Assembly: GCF_024979255.1 (NCBI RefSeq)
Contig: NZ_JANLCN010000001.1
Coordinates: 496,001-560,000 of the forward strand
Source: Herbiconiux moechotypicola
Lineage (GTDB): Bacteria > Actinomycetota > Actinomycetes > Actinomycetales > Microbacteriaceae
DNA length: 64,000 bases
Direction of reading: 5' to 3'
Below, in pieces: positions 26,590 to 40,407 of this stretch. The notes beneath the pieces were generated by a model. It had not been told where the DNA came from and did not search any database. It saw nothing but the letters and a program-made list of their open reading frames with translations. How positions within the stretch are numbered: the stretch's first letter is position 1; each line of letters opens with the position of its first letter. The translations under genes were made by a program, and so were the position numbers.

Positions 26590-27905
26590 GCGCGAACACT
26601 CACCTGCTGAAGGGGGCGACCCTCCCCGACGGAACCGTCGCCGACATCCTGCTGGAGGCCGGGCGGATCGTCTCGACCGAGCCGCGCACGGCTGCACCCG
26701 CCGGCGCCGTCGTGGTCGACGCCGCCGGCCTGGTGGCACTGCCCGGACTGGTCGACCTGCACACCCACCTGCGCGAGCCCGGCTTCGAGCAGAGCGAGAC
26801 CGTGCTCACCGGCACGCGCGCCGCCGCAGCCGGTGGCTTCACAGCGGTCTTCGCCATGGCGAACACCCTCCCCGTCGCCGACACGGCCGGTGTGGTGGAA
26901 CAGGTGCAGGCACTCGGCCGCGACGCGGGCTACGCCACGGTGCGGCCGATCGGTGCCGTGACGGTCGGGCTCGCGGGGGAGCGGCTCAGCGAGATCGGTG
27001 CGATGGCGCACTCGCGGGCCGCCGTGCGGGTGTTCTCCGACGACGGCAAGTGCGTGCACGACTCGCTGCTCATGCGCCGCGCGCTGGAGTACGTGAAGAC
27101 CTTCGACGGCGTGATCGCCCAGCACGCGCAAGACCCGCGCCTCACCGAGAACGCCCAGATGAACGAGGGCGCGCTCTCATCGGAGCTCGGCCTCAAGGGC
27201 TGGCCGGCGGTGGCTGAGGAGTCGATCATCGCCCGCGACGTGCTGCTCGCCGAGCACGTGGGCGCCCGCCTGCACATCTGCCATCTCTCCACGGCCGGCT
27301 CGGTCGACGTGGTGCGCTGGGCGAAGGCCCGCGGCATCGCGGTGACGGCCGAGGCCACCCCCCACCACCTGCTCCTCACCGAAGAGCTCGTACGCAGCTA
27401 CGACGCCCGCTACAAGGTGAACCCGCCGCTCCGCCGCGACGAAGACGTGCTCGCGCTCCGCGAGGGCGTGGCCGACGGCACCATCGATATCATCGCCACC
27501 GACCACGCCCCGCACCCGCGCGAGAGCAAGGAGTGCGAGTGGGATGCGGCGTCGTTCGGCATGGTCGGGCTCGAGTCGGCCCTCCCCGTGGTGCAGACGG
27601 CCCTCGTCGACACCGGGCTGGTGGGATGGGCCGACGTCGCCCGGCTGCTCTCGCAGAAGCCCGCCGAGATCGGGCGCCTGAACGACCACAGCCACGCCTT
27701 CGAGCCGGGTTCGCCGGCCAACGTCGTGCTCGTCGACCCGGCCTCGTCGAGCGTCTTCGGCCTCGACCGTCTGCACGGCCGCAGCGGCAACACGCCCTAC
27801 GAGGGCGTGACCCTCTCGGGCAGCGTGCGCTGGACCTTCCACGAGGGCTTCGCCACCCTCCGCGACGGAGAACTGGCGCCCGTCGGCGAAGCGGCGGTGC
27901 GGTGA
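26586..27905 (+). CDS. pyrC: Dihydroorotase
   Basis: 439 residues. The start is a TTG at 26586 that overlaps the pyrB stop as TTGA, with GAGAGG 7 bases upstream; no ATG or GTG sits close enough to the conserved N-terminus. It cyclises carbamoyl-aspartate to dihydroorotate. The metal-binding HTHLREPG has His59 and His61. [33 protein letters not shown] and [14 protein letters not shown] are the remaining class I signatures. It is coupled on both sides, to pyrB and to the PH-domain gene. Confidence 0.96.
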   Translation: MSANTHLLKGATLPDGTVADILLEAGRIVSTEPRTAAPAGAVVVDAAGLVALPGLVDLHTHLREPGFEQSETVLTGTRAAAAGGFTAVFAMANTLPVADTAGVVEQVQALGRDAGYATVRPIGAVTVGLAGERLSEIGAMAHSRAAVRVFSDDGKCVHDSLLMRRALEYVKTFDGVIAQHAQDPRLTENAQMNEGALSSELGLKGWPAVAEESIIARDVLLAEHVGARLHICHLSTAGSVDVVRWAKARGIAVTAEATPHHLLLTEELVRSYDARYKVNPPLRRDEDVLALREGVADGTIDIIATDHAPHPRESKECEWDAASFGMVGLESALPVVQTALVDTGLVGWADVARLLSQKPAEIGRLNDHSHAFEPGSPANVVLVDPASSSVFGLDRLHGRSGNTPYEGVTLSGSVRWTFHEGFATLRDGELAPVGEAAVR

Positions 27906-28429
27906 TGGAACGACTGGTCCCCGGCATCCTCGTGACGCTGCTCGCCCTGGTGCTGCTCGGCCTGATGCTGTGGGCCTGGCGCGGGCGGCGCCGCCGGCAG
28001 GCGGCGTTCTCGGCGCCCGCGGTGGAGGCCGCGACGACCGGCCGGGGCGCCGAGCTCGCCCGCGCATCCGTTCTCTACGTCGCCACCACGAAGGCCGACG
28101 AGCCCCTCGAGCGCCTCACCATCCCCGGCCTGGCGTTCCGCGGCCGGGGCGAGCTGGCGGTGTGGGAGCAGGGCGTCTCGCTCACCATCCCCGGCGAGCC
28201 CGAGACTTACATCCCGCGTGCATCCCTGCGCTCCGTGGGCACCTCCACCTGGGCCATCGACCGCGTGGTCGAGACCGGTGGACTGGTGCGCCTGGACTGG
28301 ACCTACCCCTCCACCGACGGCCCGGCCGAGGTGGAGAGCTACGTGCGCGCCCTCGAACTCGGCGATGCGCGGCGTCTCATCGACGCCGCGACCTCGCTCG
28401 TCCCGCAACAGGAAGGAACCTCGTCGTGA
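27905..28429 (+). CDS. PH-like domain membrane protein of the pyr operon
   Basis: 174 residues; ATG shares a base with the pyrC stop. It opens with a single membrane helix (about 6-26, [20 protein letters not shown]), then a basic RGRRRRQ stop-transfer, and a cytoplasmic domain of beta strands ([47 protein letters not shown]) resembling bacterial PH-like domains. It ends with a helix ([12 protein letters not shown]). Actinobacterial pyr operons commonly hold such a gene between pyrC and carA; its role is unknown. It overlaps carA by four bases. Confidence 0.88.
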   Translation: MERLVPGILVTLLALVLLGLMLWAWRGRRRRQAAFSAPAVEAATTGRGAELARASVLYVATTKADEPLERLTIPGLAFRGRGELAVWEQGVSLTIPGEPETYIPRASLRSVGTSTWAIDRVVETGGLVRLDWTYPSTDGPAEVESYVRALELGDARRLIDAATSLVPQQEGTSS

Positions 28430-29585
28430 TCTCTACCGAACCCGCCGTTCTCGTGCTGGAGGACGGACGACGCTACGAGGGGCGCGCCTACGGCGCCCGC
28501 GGCCGCACCCTCGGCGAGGCCGTCTTCGCCACCGGCATGACCGGCTACCAGGAGACCCTCACCGACCCGAGCTACGCCGGTCAGATCGTGATGCAGACCG
28601 CACCGCACATCGGCAACACCGGCGTGAACGACACCGACAAGGAGTCGTCGAAGATCTGGGTGGCCGGCTACGTGGTGCGCGACCCCTCCCGGGTGGTGTC
28701 GAACTTCCGCGCCCAGCGCTCGCTCGACGACGACCTGCAGACCGACGGGGTGGTGGGAATCTCGGGCATCGACACCCGCGCGCTCACCCGTCACCTGTGC
28801 AGCCTCGGCGCCATGCGGGCCGGCATCTTCTCGGGTGCCGAGTACGAGCTCAACGCGGTCGAGCAGCTCAACGCCGTGCGCGGCGGGGCGGAGATGGCGG
28901 GGCAGAAGCTCTCCACCGTCGTCTCCACGAAGGAGCGCTACCAGGTGCCCGCCGTGGGCGAGCGCATCGGCTCGGTGGCCGTGCTCGACCTCGGCGTGAA
29001 GACCTCCACCCTCAACTACCTCGCCGAGCGCGGCTTCGACGTGGAGGTGCTGCCCGAGTCGATCACGGCCGAAGAGGTGCGCGACCTCGCACCGGACGCC
29101 CTGTTCTACAGCAACGGCCCCGGCGACCCGGAGGCATCCGAGACCCACGTCGCCCTGCTGCAGGAGCTGTTGCGCGGCGGGCTGCCCTACTTCGGCATCT
29201 GCTTCGGCAACCAGCTGCTCGGCCGTGCGCTCGGCTTCGGCACCTACAAGCTGCCCTTCGGCCACCGCGGCATCAACCAGCCCGTGCTCGACCGCACCAC
29301 CGGCCGGGTAGAGATCACCAGTCAGAACCACGGTTTCGCGGTGGACGCCCCGCGCGAGGGCGTGGTGGACTCGCCCGCCGGCTTCGGTCGCGTCGAGGTG
29401 AGCCACGTGAGCCTCAACGACGACGTCGTGGAGGGTATCCGCTGCCTCGACCTCGACGCCTTCTCGGTGCAGTACCACCCCGAGGCCGCCGCCGGCCCGC
29501 ACGACTCCATGTACCTGTTCGACCGGTTCCGCGACATGATCCTCGCGACGAAGACCCCCGCGCTCTCCGAAGGAGACAACCAGTA

Positions 29586-29586
<1 letters not shown>
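28426..29586 (+). CDS. carA: Carbamoyl-phosphate synthase small subunit
   Basis: 386 residues with a GTG start and GGAAGGA 7 bases before it. It hydrolyses glutamine and passes ammonia to CarB. The N-terminal CPSase domain contains [20 protein letters not shown] and [14 protein letters not shown]. The C-terminal class I amidotransferase keeps the nucleophile Cys in [16 protein letters not shown] and the His/Glu pair in [13 protein letters not shown]. The stop and the carB start share a base (TAATG), so the two subunits are made together. Confidence 0.98.
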
Positions 29587-32869
<3,283 letters not shown>

Positions 32870-32873
<4 letters not shown>

Positions 32874-33739
32874 CCGACGGTCAGACCCCGGCAGCGCCGT
32901 TCGGTGCGCGACTCGACTCCGTGTTCGGGTCGCGCGGGCACCTGTGCGTCGGGGTCGACCCGCACCCCTACCTGCTGGAGCAGTGGGGGCTGCCGGCGAA
33001 CGCCTCCGGTGTGCGGTCGTTCGGGCTGACCGTGGTCGAGGCCGTCGCCGCCTCGGGCCGCGTGGGCATCGTGAAGCCGCAGGTGGCGTTCTTCGAGAGC
33101 TACGGATCCTCGGGGTTCGCCGCGCTCGAAGAGGTGCTTTCCGCGGCGCGGGCGGCCGGCCTGCTGGTGATCGGCGACGCGAAGCGCGGCGACATCGGGT
33201 CGACCAACGACGGCTATGCGGCCGCGTGGCTCACACCCGGTTCGCCGCTCGAGGTGGATGCGCTGACGGTCACCGCCTACACCGGCGTGGGCGCTCTCGA
33301 CGGCATCGTCGCCGCGGCGACCGCGGCGGGCAAGGGGCTGTTCGTGCTGAGCGCCACCTCCAACCCGGAGTCGCGTGCGCTGCAGACGGCGCGCACGCCG
33401 GAGGGTTCGACGGTGTCGCGGCTCGTGGCCGAGGAGGTGGCCGCGCACAACGCCGACCGCACGAGGCTCGGCGACTTCGGTCTTGTGCTGGGCGCCACCA
33501 AGCGGCTCGACGACTACGGGTTCACGCCCGAAGCCCTGCGCGCACTGTCGACCACCCCGGTGCTCGCCCCGGGCTTCGGGTTCCAGGGGGCCGAGTTCAC
33601 GAGCATCCCGCACGTGTTCGGGCCGCTCGCGCCCGACGTGGTGGTGAGCGTGTCGCGCTCGGTGCTGCAACACGGCGCAACGGGCCTCGCGGGCGCCCTG
33701 GAACGCGACTCCGCCGCCCTGGCGGAGGTGATCGCGTGA
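32870..33739 (+). CDS. pyrF: Orotidine-5'-phosphate decarboxylase
   Basis: 289 residues, the longer actinobacterial (group 2) form. It decarboxylates OMP to UMP, the last step of the pathway. [17 protein letters not shown] is the N-terminal signature, and the catalytic Lys-Asp array reads [19 protein letters not shown] at about 97-115. [13 protein letters not shown] is the phosphate-binding end. pyrD and pyrE, which feed it, are not in this window. Its stop overlaps the start of the mIHF-guanylate kinase gene. Confidence 0.97.
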
Positions 33740-34650
33740 ACCCGCCCGAGGTCGACCGGGTCGCCGCCTCCCGGGCCGCCGTCGCTGCCCGGCGGGCCCG
33801 CGCGGCGGTGAAGCACGCCGTGAACGAGCGGCGGCTGAGCGCGGTGACCGTGCTGCACACCGCTCTGGCCAGTTCCGAGAGCATCGAGGCCACCCTCCGC
33901 GTGCGCGACCTGCTCCTCAGCATCCCCGGCCTCGGCCCCGTGCGGGTCGATCGGGTGATGCAGCGTCTGGAGATCTCGCCCTCGAAGCGGCTCGCGGGCC
34001 TTGGGGTGCACCAGCAGGAGCGCCTGCAGGAGTACCTGGAGCATCGCGCCCCCACGATCGACGAGTCCGCGCTGAGCCGCCTCGTGGTGCTCGCCGGCCC
34101 CACCGCCGTGGGCAAGGGCACCGTCTCCACGTTCATCCGCGAGAACCACCCCGAGGTGTGCCTTTCGGTCTCGGCCACCACGAGGGCACCGCGCCCGGGC
34201 GAGGTGGACGGCGTGAGCTACTACTTCCTCGACGACGCCGAGTTCGACCGGATGATCGCCGACGGAGAGTTCCTCGAGTGGGCCGTGGTGCACAACAAGT
34301 CGCGCTACGGCACCCCCCGGCCGCCGATCGACCGCGCCCTCGCCGAGGGCAAGAGCGTGCTGCTCGAGATCGACATCCAGGGCGCCCGCCAGGTGAAAGA
34401 GGCGATGCCCGAGGCCACACTGGTGTTCCTGCTGCCGCCCAGCTGGGACGAACTGGTGCGCCGCCTCATCGGCCGCGGCACCGAATCGGCCGAGGAGCAG
34501 GAGCGCCGGCTGAGCACCGCGCGGGTCGAGCTGGCGGCCCAGAGCGAGTTCGATCACCGGGTCGTGAACAGCGATGTCGAGGCCGCCGCGCGAGAGGTCG
34601 TAGAATTGATGCGGATTCAGAAGGCGATCGACCTTCACGGCAAGGAGTAA
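33736..34650 (+). CDS. gmk: Guanylate kinase with N-terminal mIHF-like domain (fusion)
   Basis: 304 residues, about 100 more than a plain guanylate kinase. Residues 1-102 match actinobacterial integration host factor: IPGLGPVRVDRVMQRLEIS is its helix-two-turn-helix DNA-binding core, followed by RLAGLGVHQQERLQEYL. The kinase begins near 113 with P-loop GPTAVGKG (121-128), then SATTRAPRPGEVDGVSYYF and LLEIDIQGARQVKEAMPEA. It converts GMP to GDP. In mycobacteria mihF and gmk are adjacent separate genes; here one frame covers both without a stop. GTG start overlaps pyrF; no internal Shine-Dalgarno was obvious before the kinase part. Confidence 0.93.
   Translation: MNPPEVDRVAASRAAVAARRARAAVKHAVNERRLSAVTVLHTALASSESIEATLRVRDLLLSIPGLGPVRVDRVMQRLEISPSKRLAGLGVHQQERLQEYLEHRAPTIDESALSRLVVLAGPTAVGKGTVSTFIRENHPEVCLSVSATTRAPRPGEVDGVSYYFLDDAEFDRMIADGEFLEWAVVHNKSRYGTPRPPIDRALAEGKSVLLEIDIQGARQVKEAMPEATLVFLLPPSWDELVRRLIGRGTESAEEQERRLSTARVELAAQSEFDHRVVNSDVEAAAREVVELMRIQKAIDLHGKE
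34601..34606 (+). promoter_or_regulatory. Candidate -10 box for rpoZ
   Basis: TAGAAT inside the end of gmk lies 50 bases before the rpoZ ATG. It would allow rpoZ-coaBC-metK expression apart from the pyr operon. Confidence 0.35.
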
Positions 34651-34656
34651 GAACAC

Positions 34657-34920
34657 ATGGCCACCAACAAGCTCGGCATCATCGACCCGCCCATCGACGA
34701 CCTCCTCGCGAAGGTCGACTCGAAGTACGCACTGGTCATCTTCGCCTCGAAGCGCGCCCGCCAGATCAACGACTACTACGCCGACCTGCACGAGGGCTCG
34801 CTGTTCGACAACGTCGGCCCGCTGGTCGACTCCACCATCGACGACAAGCCGCTCTCCGTCGCGATGCACGAGATCAACGAGGACAAGCTCGAGATCCGCC
34901 CCAACGCACCCGTCGAGTAA
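34657..34920 (+). CDS. rpoZ: DNA-directed RNA polymerase omega subunit
   Basis: 87 residues with AAGGAGTAAGAACAC upstream of ATG, a good ribosome-binding site. Omega wraps the C-terminus of beta-prime and helps assemble RNA polymerase; it also forms one ppGpp site in proteobacteria. [20 protein letters not shown] and [17 protein letters not shown] are the conserved helices. gmk-rpoZ-coaBC-metK is a well-known conserved order. Confidence 0.96.
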   Translation: MATNKLGIIDPPIDDLLAKVDSKYALVIFASKRARQINDYYADLHEGSLFDNVGPLVDSTIDDKPLSVAMHEINEDKLEIRPNAPVE

Positions 34921-34935
34921 CCGGCGCCGCCGCAC

Positions 34936-36177
34936 GTGAACATCGTCGTCGGCATCACGGGCGGCATCGCCGCCTACAAGGCGGTCGGAGTGGTGCGCGG
35001 CCTCGTGCTCGCCGGTCACGACGTGCACGTCGTGGCCACCGAGGCGGCACTGAAGTTCGTCGGTCGCCCCACTCTGGAGGCGATCTCGCGCAACACGGTG
35101 CACACCGAGCTCTACGAGGGCGTCGCCGAGGTGCGGCACGTGGCCATCGGCCAGGCCGCCGACCTCGTGGTGATCGCGCCCGCCACCGCCAACACGCTGG
35201 CGAAGCTCGCCGCGGGCATCGCCGACGATCTGCTCGGCAACACGGTGCTCGCCACGAAGGCCCCGCTCGTCGTGGCGCCGGCGATGCACACCGAGATGTG
35301 GCAGAACGCGGCCACCGTCGCGAACGTCGCGACACTCCGCGCGCGCGGAGTGCACCTCGTGGGTCCCGTGAGCGGTCAGCTCACCGGAAAGGACTCCGGG
35401 GCAGGGCGGATGGCCGAGCCCGAGCAGATCGTGGCGGAGGCGCTGGCCGTCGTCACGGGTGCTGCTCCGGTGCCGGGGGAGACCCGCCTCGAGGGTCGCA
35501 CGGTGCTCGTCACCGCGGGCGGCACGCGCGAGCCGCTCGACCCCGTGCGTTACATCGGCAACCGCTCGAGCGGCCGTCAGGGTGTGGCCCTGGCCGAGGC
35601 CGCACGCGACCGTGGCGCATCCGTCACCCTCGTGGCCGCGCACCTCGAGGTGCCCGTGCCCACCGGGGTCGAGGTCGTGCGCGCCGAGACGGCCGCCGAG
35701 CTGCTCGCCGTCGTCACCGACCTGTCACCGCGGCACGACCTCACCATCATGGCGGCCGCGGTCTCCGACTACCGGCCGGTGGCCGTGTCCGACGCCAAGA
35801 TCAAGAAGGCGAACACGGGGGAGCGGCTCACGCTCGAGCTCGTGCAGAACCCCGACATCCTCGCGAGCATCTCCGCCGAACCCCGGCACGGACGTCTGAT
35901 CGTGGGGTTCGCCGCCGAGACCGCGGGCGACGACGCCGAGCTGCTCGCGCTCGGCCGCGCGAAGGTGGCCCGCAAGGGCTGCGACTTCCTCGTGCTGAAC
36001 GCCGTGGGGTGGAACGCCGGGTTCGTCTCGGAGCGCAACACGGTGGTCGTGCTCGACGGCGCAGGGGATAGAGTTCTCGAGGCCTCCGGCACCAAGATGT
36101 CGGTGGCCGATGACATCCTCGGGGTGTTCGCCGCAGCCCTCGCCGCTTCCCCCTCCGCACCTTCTGGAGCCGCATGA
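34936..36177 (+). CDS. coaBC: Bifunctional CoaBC (phosphopantothenoylcysteine synthetase/decarboxylase)
   Basis: 413 residues, GTG start chosen because it directly precedes [15 protein letters not shown]. CoaC (about 1-180) decarboxylates PPC with FMN; its active-site His is in [20 protein letters not shown] and the FMN/substrate motif is APAMHTEMW (many relatives have PAMN). CoaB (from about 185) couples 4'-phosphopantothenate to cysteine with CTP; signatures are [24 protein letters not shown]-type sequence, [10 protein letters not shown] and KIKK. It is needed for coenzyme A. Overlaps metK by ATGA. Confidence 0.96.
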   Translation: MNIVVGITGGIAAYKAVGVVRGLVLAGHDVHVVATEAALKFVGRPTLEAISRNTVHTELYEGVAEVRHVAIGQAADLVVIAPATANTLAKLAAGIADDLLGNTVLATKAPLVVAPAMHTEMWQNAATVANVATLRARGVHLVGPVSGQLTGKDSGAGRMAEPEQIVAEALAVVTGAAPVPGETRLEGRTVLVTAGGTREPLDPVRYIGNRSSGRQGVALAEAARDRGASVTLVAAHLEVPVPTGVEVVRAETAAELLAVVTDLSPRHDLTIMAAAVSDYRPVAVSDAKIKKANTGERLTLELVQNPDILASISAEPRHGRLIVGFAAETAGDDAELLALGRAKVARKGCDFLVLNAVGWNAGFVSERNTVVVLDGAGDRVLEASGTKMSVADDILGVFAAALAASPSAPSGAA

Positions 36178-37382
36178 CCTCCCTCCGCCTGTTCACCTCC
36201 GAGTCCGTCACCGAGGGGCACCCCGACAAGATCTGCGACCAGATCTCCGACAGCATCCTCGACGCGCTGCTGGCCGTCGACCCGCGCGCCCGCGTGGCGG
36301 TCGAGACGCTCGTGACCACCGGGCTGGTGCACGTCGCGGGCGAGGTGAGCACCGAGGGCTACGTCGAGATCCCGGCGATCGTGCGTGAGAAGATCACGTC
36401 GATCGGGTACACCTCCTCCGACGTGTGGTTCGACGGCCGCTCCTGCGGCGTGTCGGTGTCGATCGGCGGTCAGTCGCCCGACATCGCACAGGGCGTCGAC
36501 AACGCCTTCGAGACCCGTGAGGGCAGCTCCACCGACGAGATCGATCGTCAGGGCGCCGGCGACCAGGGCATCATGTTCGGCTACGCCACCACCGAGACCC
36601 CGCAGCTCATGCCGCTGCCGATCTGGCTGGCGCACCGACTCTCGCAGCGCCTCGCCGAGGTGCGCAAGGAGGGCGTGCTCGACTACCTGCGCCCCGACGG
36701 CAAGACCCAGGTCACCGTCGGCTACGAGGGCGTCGTGCCGCGCACGGTCGACACCGTGGTGCTCTCCACGCAGCACGCACCTAGCGTCGGCCTCGACGAA
36801 CTGCGCGCCGAGGTCGAGGAGACGGTCATCCGTCCCGTGCTCGAGGCGGCCGAGGCCGAAGGCCTCTCGCTGTCGTCGCAGGCGGCGCGCATTCTCATCA
36901 ACCCCACCGGCCGGTTCGAGATCGGCGGGCCGCAGGGCGACGCCGGGCTCACCGGCCGCAAGATCATCGTCGACACCTACGGCGGCGCCTCGCGGCACGG
37001 CGGTGGGGCGTTCAGCGGCAAAGACCCGTCGAAGGTCGACCGCTCCGGCGCCTACGCGATGCGCTGGGTGGCCAAGAACGCGGTGGCGGCCGGGCTCGCC
37101 GAGCGCCTCGAGGTGCAGGTGGCGTACGCCATCGGCAAGGCGGCTCCCGTGGGGTTCTACGTGGAGAGCTTCGGCACCGGGGTGGTCTCCGACGAGGTCA
37201 TCACGGCGGCGCTGCAGGAGGTGTTCGACCTGCGCCCCGCCGCCATCATCGAGCAGCTCGACCTGCTGCGGCCCATCTACGCGCAGACGGCGAGCTACGG
37301 GCACTTCGGCCGCGAGCTGCCCGACTTCACCTGGGAGCGCCTCGACCGTGTCGACGAGCTCCGGGCGGCCGCAGGGCTCTGA
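36174..37382 (+). CDS. metK: S-adenosylmethionine synthetase
   Basis: 402 residues. It makes S-adenosylmethionine from methionine and ATP. The N-terminus reads [20 protein letters not shown], the ATP-binding hexapeptide is [12 protein letters not shown], and the P-loop-like [16 protein letters not shown] lies at about 277-292. Length is typical. Its ATG overlaps the coaBC stop, and only two bases separate it from priA. Confidence 0.98.
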   Translation: MTSLRLFTSESVTEGHPDKICDQISDSILDALLAVDPRARVAVETLVTTGLVHVAGEVSTEGYVEIPAIVREKITSIGYTSSDVWFDGRSCGVSVSIGGQSPDIAQGVDNAFETREGSSTDEIDRQGAGDQGIMFGYATTETPQLMPLPIWLAHRLSQRLAEVRKEGVLDYLRPDGKTQVTVGYEGVVPRTVDTVVLSTQHAPSVGLDELRAEVEETVIRPVLEAAEAEGLSLSSQAARILINPTGRFEIGGPQGDAGLTGRKIIVDTYGGASRHGGGAFSGKDPSKVDRSGAYAMRWVAKNAVAAGLAERLEVQVAYAIGKAAPVGFYVESFGTGVVSDEVITAALQEVFDLRPAAIIEQLDLLRPIYAQTASYGHFGRELPDFTWERLDRVDELRAAAGL

Positions 37383-37384
37383 CC

Positions 37385-39478
37385 GTGGCGGGCGAGCGCG
37401 TGATCGCCCGGGTGATGCTCGAGTCGCCGCTGCCGCAGCTCGACCGGCTGTTCGACTACCTCGTGCCCGAAGCACTGGTGCAGGATGCGCAGCCCGGAGT
37501 GCGCGTGAAGGTCCCGCTGCGCTCGGCGGGGCGCACCGCGCGCGGCTACATCGTGTCGCTGGCCGAGCACACCGACACCTCGCGCACGCTGAGCGAGCTC
37601 GACGAGGTGGTGTCTCCGCTGCCGGTGCTCACGCCCGAGGTGTGGGCGCTGGCGCGGCGCCTGGCCGACAGGGCGGCCGGGAGCGCCTGCGACATCGTGC
37701 GGCTCGCGGTGCCGCCGCGCTTCGTGCGGGTGGAGAAGGCGTTCCTCGCCGCGCGGGGGGCCGCTTCGCCACGCGAGGCCTCGACCGACGCCGTAACGGG
37801 CTCGATGGGCTTGTCGAGTGGCGAAACCGTCCTTGCCCGGGTGCCTCACCTGACCGGATACGTCGAGGCGGATGCACGGCACCTGCTCGAGCCGGGCGCC
37901 CGGAGCGCCATCTCGGCGGTGGCGACCGTGGCTGGGCTGGGCACGGCGGACGCCGCTCCTCCGGCCGACGCGCGACCCGTCTCGCTCGCGCATGGGCACG
38001 CGACAATGGGGCACTGGGCGCTGACCGCCGCCGAGCTCGCGGTCGCCGTCTTGGCGGGCGGCGAGTCGACCATCGTCGTGCTGCCCGACCACCGCGACCA
38101 GGCCCAGCTCGAGGCCGCGCTCGCCCACCTCGGGGCGGGCGACTCCGTGGTGCGGCTCGACGCCCGGCAGGCGCGCACCGAGCGCTACGCGAACTTTCTC
38201 TCCGCCCTCTCGGGTGACCCCTGCATCGTCGTGGGCAACCGCTCCAGCGTGTACGCCCCGGTCGGCCACTTGGGCCAGATCATCATCTGGGACGACGGCG
38301 ATCCATTGCAGAGCGAACCCCTCGCGCCCTACGTGCACGCGCGCGACGCCGCGCTCGTGCGGCAGGAGCAGTCAGGCTGCCGACTCGTATTCCTCTCCCA
38401 CTCCCGCAGCACCGAGGTGGAGCGCCTGGTGGAGATCGGCTTCCTCCACCGGGTGGAGCCTGCACCGCGCTACCTGCCGAGAGTGGTGCCCACCGCCGAG
38501 CAAGACGACGCCGACGCGCCGCGCAACGCCGCGCGCATCCCGTCGTCGGCCTGGAAGGTCGCCCGGTCGGCCCTCGAGCACGGCCCCGTGCTCATCCAGG
38601 TGGCACGGCCGGGCTACGCGCCGGTGCTCGCCTGCCGCAGCTGCGGAACGGCGGCGGCCTGCACGGTCTGCGGGGGAGCACTGCACGTCACTCGTGCAGG
38701 AGACCCTCCCAGTTGCACCTTGTGCGGCGCCCTGGCCACCTCGTGGGTGTGCCGCCACTGCCAGGGCACCACGCTCCGCTCCAGCGTCGTGGGCGCCGCC
38801 CGCACCGCCGACGAGCTCGGGCGCGCCTTCCCCGGCGTACGGGTGGTCGTCTCCGACGGCGAGCGCGAGGTGCTCACCGTCGACGACCGCCCGGCGATCG
38901 TCGTGGCCACGCGGGGCGCCGAGCCCGTGGCGGCGCACGGTTACCGCGCCGTGCTCCTGCTCGACGGTCCGCGCATGCTCGCCCGCGAGTCGCTCCGTGT
39001 GGCGGAGGACTGCCTGCGCTGGTGGTCGAACGCCATCGCGCTCGCCGCCCCCGGCGCCACGAGCGTGCTCGTCGGCGTCGGGGGCGAGCTCGCGCGGGCG
39101 CTGGCCACCTGGCGTCAAGACGGAGTGGCCTCGAGCGAACTCGCCGACCGCCGAGCCCTCCGCTTCCCGCCGGCCGTCCGCCTGGCCACCCTCACCGGTA
39201 CCTCCGCGGTGGTGACGGATGCGCTCACCGCGTTGCGCGGGCTCGTCACCGACGCCGAATGGGCGAAGATGGATACCCTCGGCCCCGTGCCCGTCGACGA
39301 CGGGTCGGTGCGTGCGATCGTGCGGTTCGACTACGCGGTCGGCGCGGCGGTGGCCGGGCACCTGCGTGCGCTGGTGGTGAAGAACGCCACCAGCAGGCGG
39401 TCGAAGACCCCGGGTTCCGGGTCGCGGCCCGCCCCCACCCTGCGCGTGCGCCTCGACGATTCGGAGATCCTGGAATGA
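37385..39478 (+). CDS. priA: Primosomal protein N' (PriA) lacking the Walker A motif
   Basis: 697 residues with a GTG start. PriA reloads the replicative helicase at collapsed forks. The N-terminal DNA-binding domain (RVMLESPLPQLDRLFDYLVP) is normal. Where helicase motif I should be, the chain reads HATMGHWALTAAELAVAVLA without GxxxxGKT, and the DEAH box is replaced by IIIWDDGD, so ATPase activity is unlikely. Eight zinc Cys are kept: C417, C420, C426, C429 and C444, C447, C456, C459. Helicase-dead PriA is known in actinobacteria; a structural loader role is inferred. Overlaps fmt by ATGA. Confidence 0.92.
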   Translation: MAGERVIARVMLESPLPQLDRLFDYLVPEALVQDAQPGVRVKVPLRSAGRTARGYIVSLAEHTDTSRTLSELDEVVSPLPVLTPEVWALARRLADRAAGSACDIVRLAVPPRFVRVEKAFLAARGAASPREASTDAVTGSMGLSSGETVLARVPHLTGYVEADARHLLEPGARSAISAVATVAGLGTADAAPPADARPVSLAHGHATMGHWALTAAELAVAVLAGGESTIVVLPDHRDQAQLEAALAHLGAGDSVVRLDARQARTERYANFLSALSGDPCIVVGNRSSVYAPVGHLGQIIIWDDGDPLQSEPLAPYVHARDAALVRQEQSGCRLVFLSHSRSTEVERLVEIGFLHRVEPAPRYLPRVVPTAEQDDADAPRNAARIPSSAWKVARSALEHGPVLIQVARPGYAPVLACRSCGTAAACTVCGGALHVTRAGDPPSCTLCGALATSWVCRHCQGTTLRSSVVGAARTADELGRAFPGVRVVVSDGEREVLTVDDRPAIVVATRGAEPVAAHGYRAVLLLDGPRMLARESLRVAEDCLRWWSNAIALAAPGATSVLVGVGGELARALATWRQDGVASSELADRRALRFPPAVRLATLTGTSAVVTDALTALRGLVTDAEWAKMDTLGPVPVDDGSVRAIVRFDYAVGAAVAGHLRALVVKNATSRRSKTPGSGSRPAPTLRVRLDDSEILE

Positions 39479-40407
39479 AGATCGTGTTCGCCGGCACCCC
39501 GGCGCCCGCGGTGCCGAGCCTCGAGCGGCTCGCTCTGCTCGCGCCCGCGGTCGAGATCGCCGCGGTGATCACGCGTACCGACGCACCGCTCGGCCGGAAG
39601 CGGGTGCTCACGCCCTCTCCCGTCGCCGAGGCGGCCGATCGGCTCGGACTCGACGTCATCAAGACCAACCGGCTGGGCGACGAGGCGACGGCGCGGATCG
39701 CCGCACTCACGCCCGACCTCGGGGTGATCGTCGCCTACGGCGGTCTGGTGCGCGAGCCACTGCTCTCCACCCCGCGTCTGGGCTGGATCAACCTGCACTT
39801 CTCCGTGCTGCCGCGCTGGCGCGGCGCTGCTCCGGTGCAGCACAGCGTCATCGCGGGCGACACCGAGACCGGGGCGGCCGTCTTCCAGCTCGTGGCGGGC
39901 CTCGACGCCGGCCCGGTGTTCACCCAGAGCCGCACGCCGATCGGCCCGCACGAGACGGCCGGCAACCTTCTCGCCCGGCTGGCGGAGAGCGGCGCCGAGC
40001 AGCTCGCCGACACGATGCGGTCGATCGCCGTCGGCACTGCGAGCGCGCGGGAGCAGACCGGCGAGGTCACGCTCGCCCCGAAACTCACCCTCGACGACGC
40101 CCGGCTCGACCTAGCGGAGCCCGCAGAGCGCGTCTACAGCCGCCTCCGCGGAGTCACGCCCGAACCCGGGGCATTTGTCGAGATCGACGGGATGCGCGTC
40201 AAGGTGCTCGAAGCGGCGCCGGCTCGTGACCGTGCCCGGCTGGCTCCGGGCGAACTCCAGGGCGACGGGCGCGCGGTCTTCCTCGGCACCGGAACGGAGC
40301 CCCTGGAACTCGTGACCGTGCATCCGGCCGGCAAGAAGGCCATGCGCGCTGCAGACTGGTGGCGGGGCCTGGGTGCGGCCACGATGCAGGCGGAGGTGAG
40401 CCGATGA
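39475..40407 (+). CDS. fmt: Methionyl-tRNA formyltransferase
   Basis: 310 residues. It formylates initiator Met-tRNA using 10-formyl-tetrahydrofolate. The N-terminus reads KIVFAGTPAPAVPSLERL. The catalytic Asn-His pair is in INLHFSVLPRWRGAAPVQ, and AGDTETGAAVFQL contains the conserved Asp/Thr region. The C-terminal OB-like tRNA-binding domain starts near 205 (YSRLRGVTPEPGAFVEIDG). It is coupled to priA upstream and to rsmB downstream, the usual actinobacterial order. Confidence 0.97.
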   Translation: MKIVFAGTPAPAVPSLERLALLAPAVEIAAVITRTDAPLGRKRVLTPSPVAEAADRLGLDVIKTNRLGDEATARIAALTPDLGVIVAYGGLVREPLLSTPRLGWINLHFSVLPRWRGAAPVQHSVIAGDTETGAAVFQLVAGLDAGPVFTQSRTPIGPHETAGNLLARLAESGAEQLADTMRSIAVGTASAREQTGEVTLAPKLTLDDARLDLAEPAERVYSRLRGVTPEPGAFVEIDGMRVKVLEAAPARDRARLAPGELQGDGRAVFLGTGTEPLELVTVHPAGKKAMRAADWWRGLGAATMQAEVSR

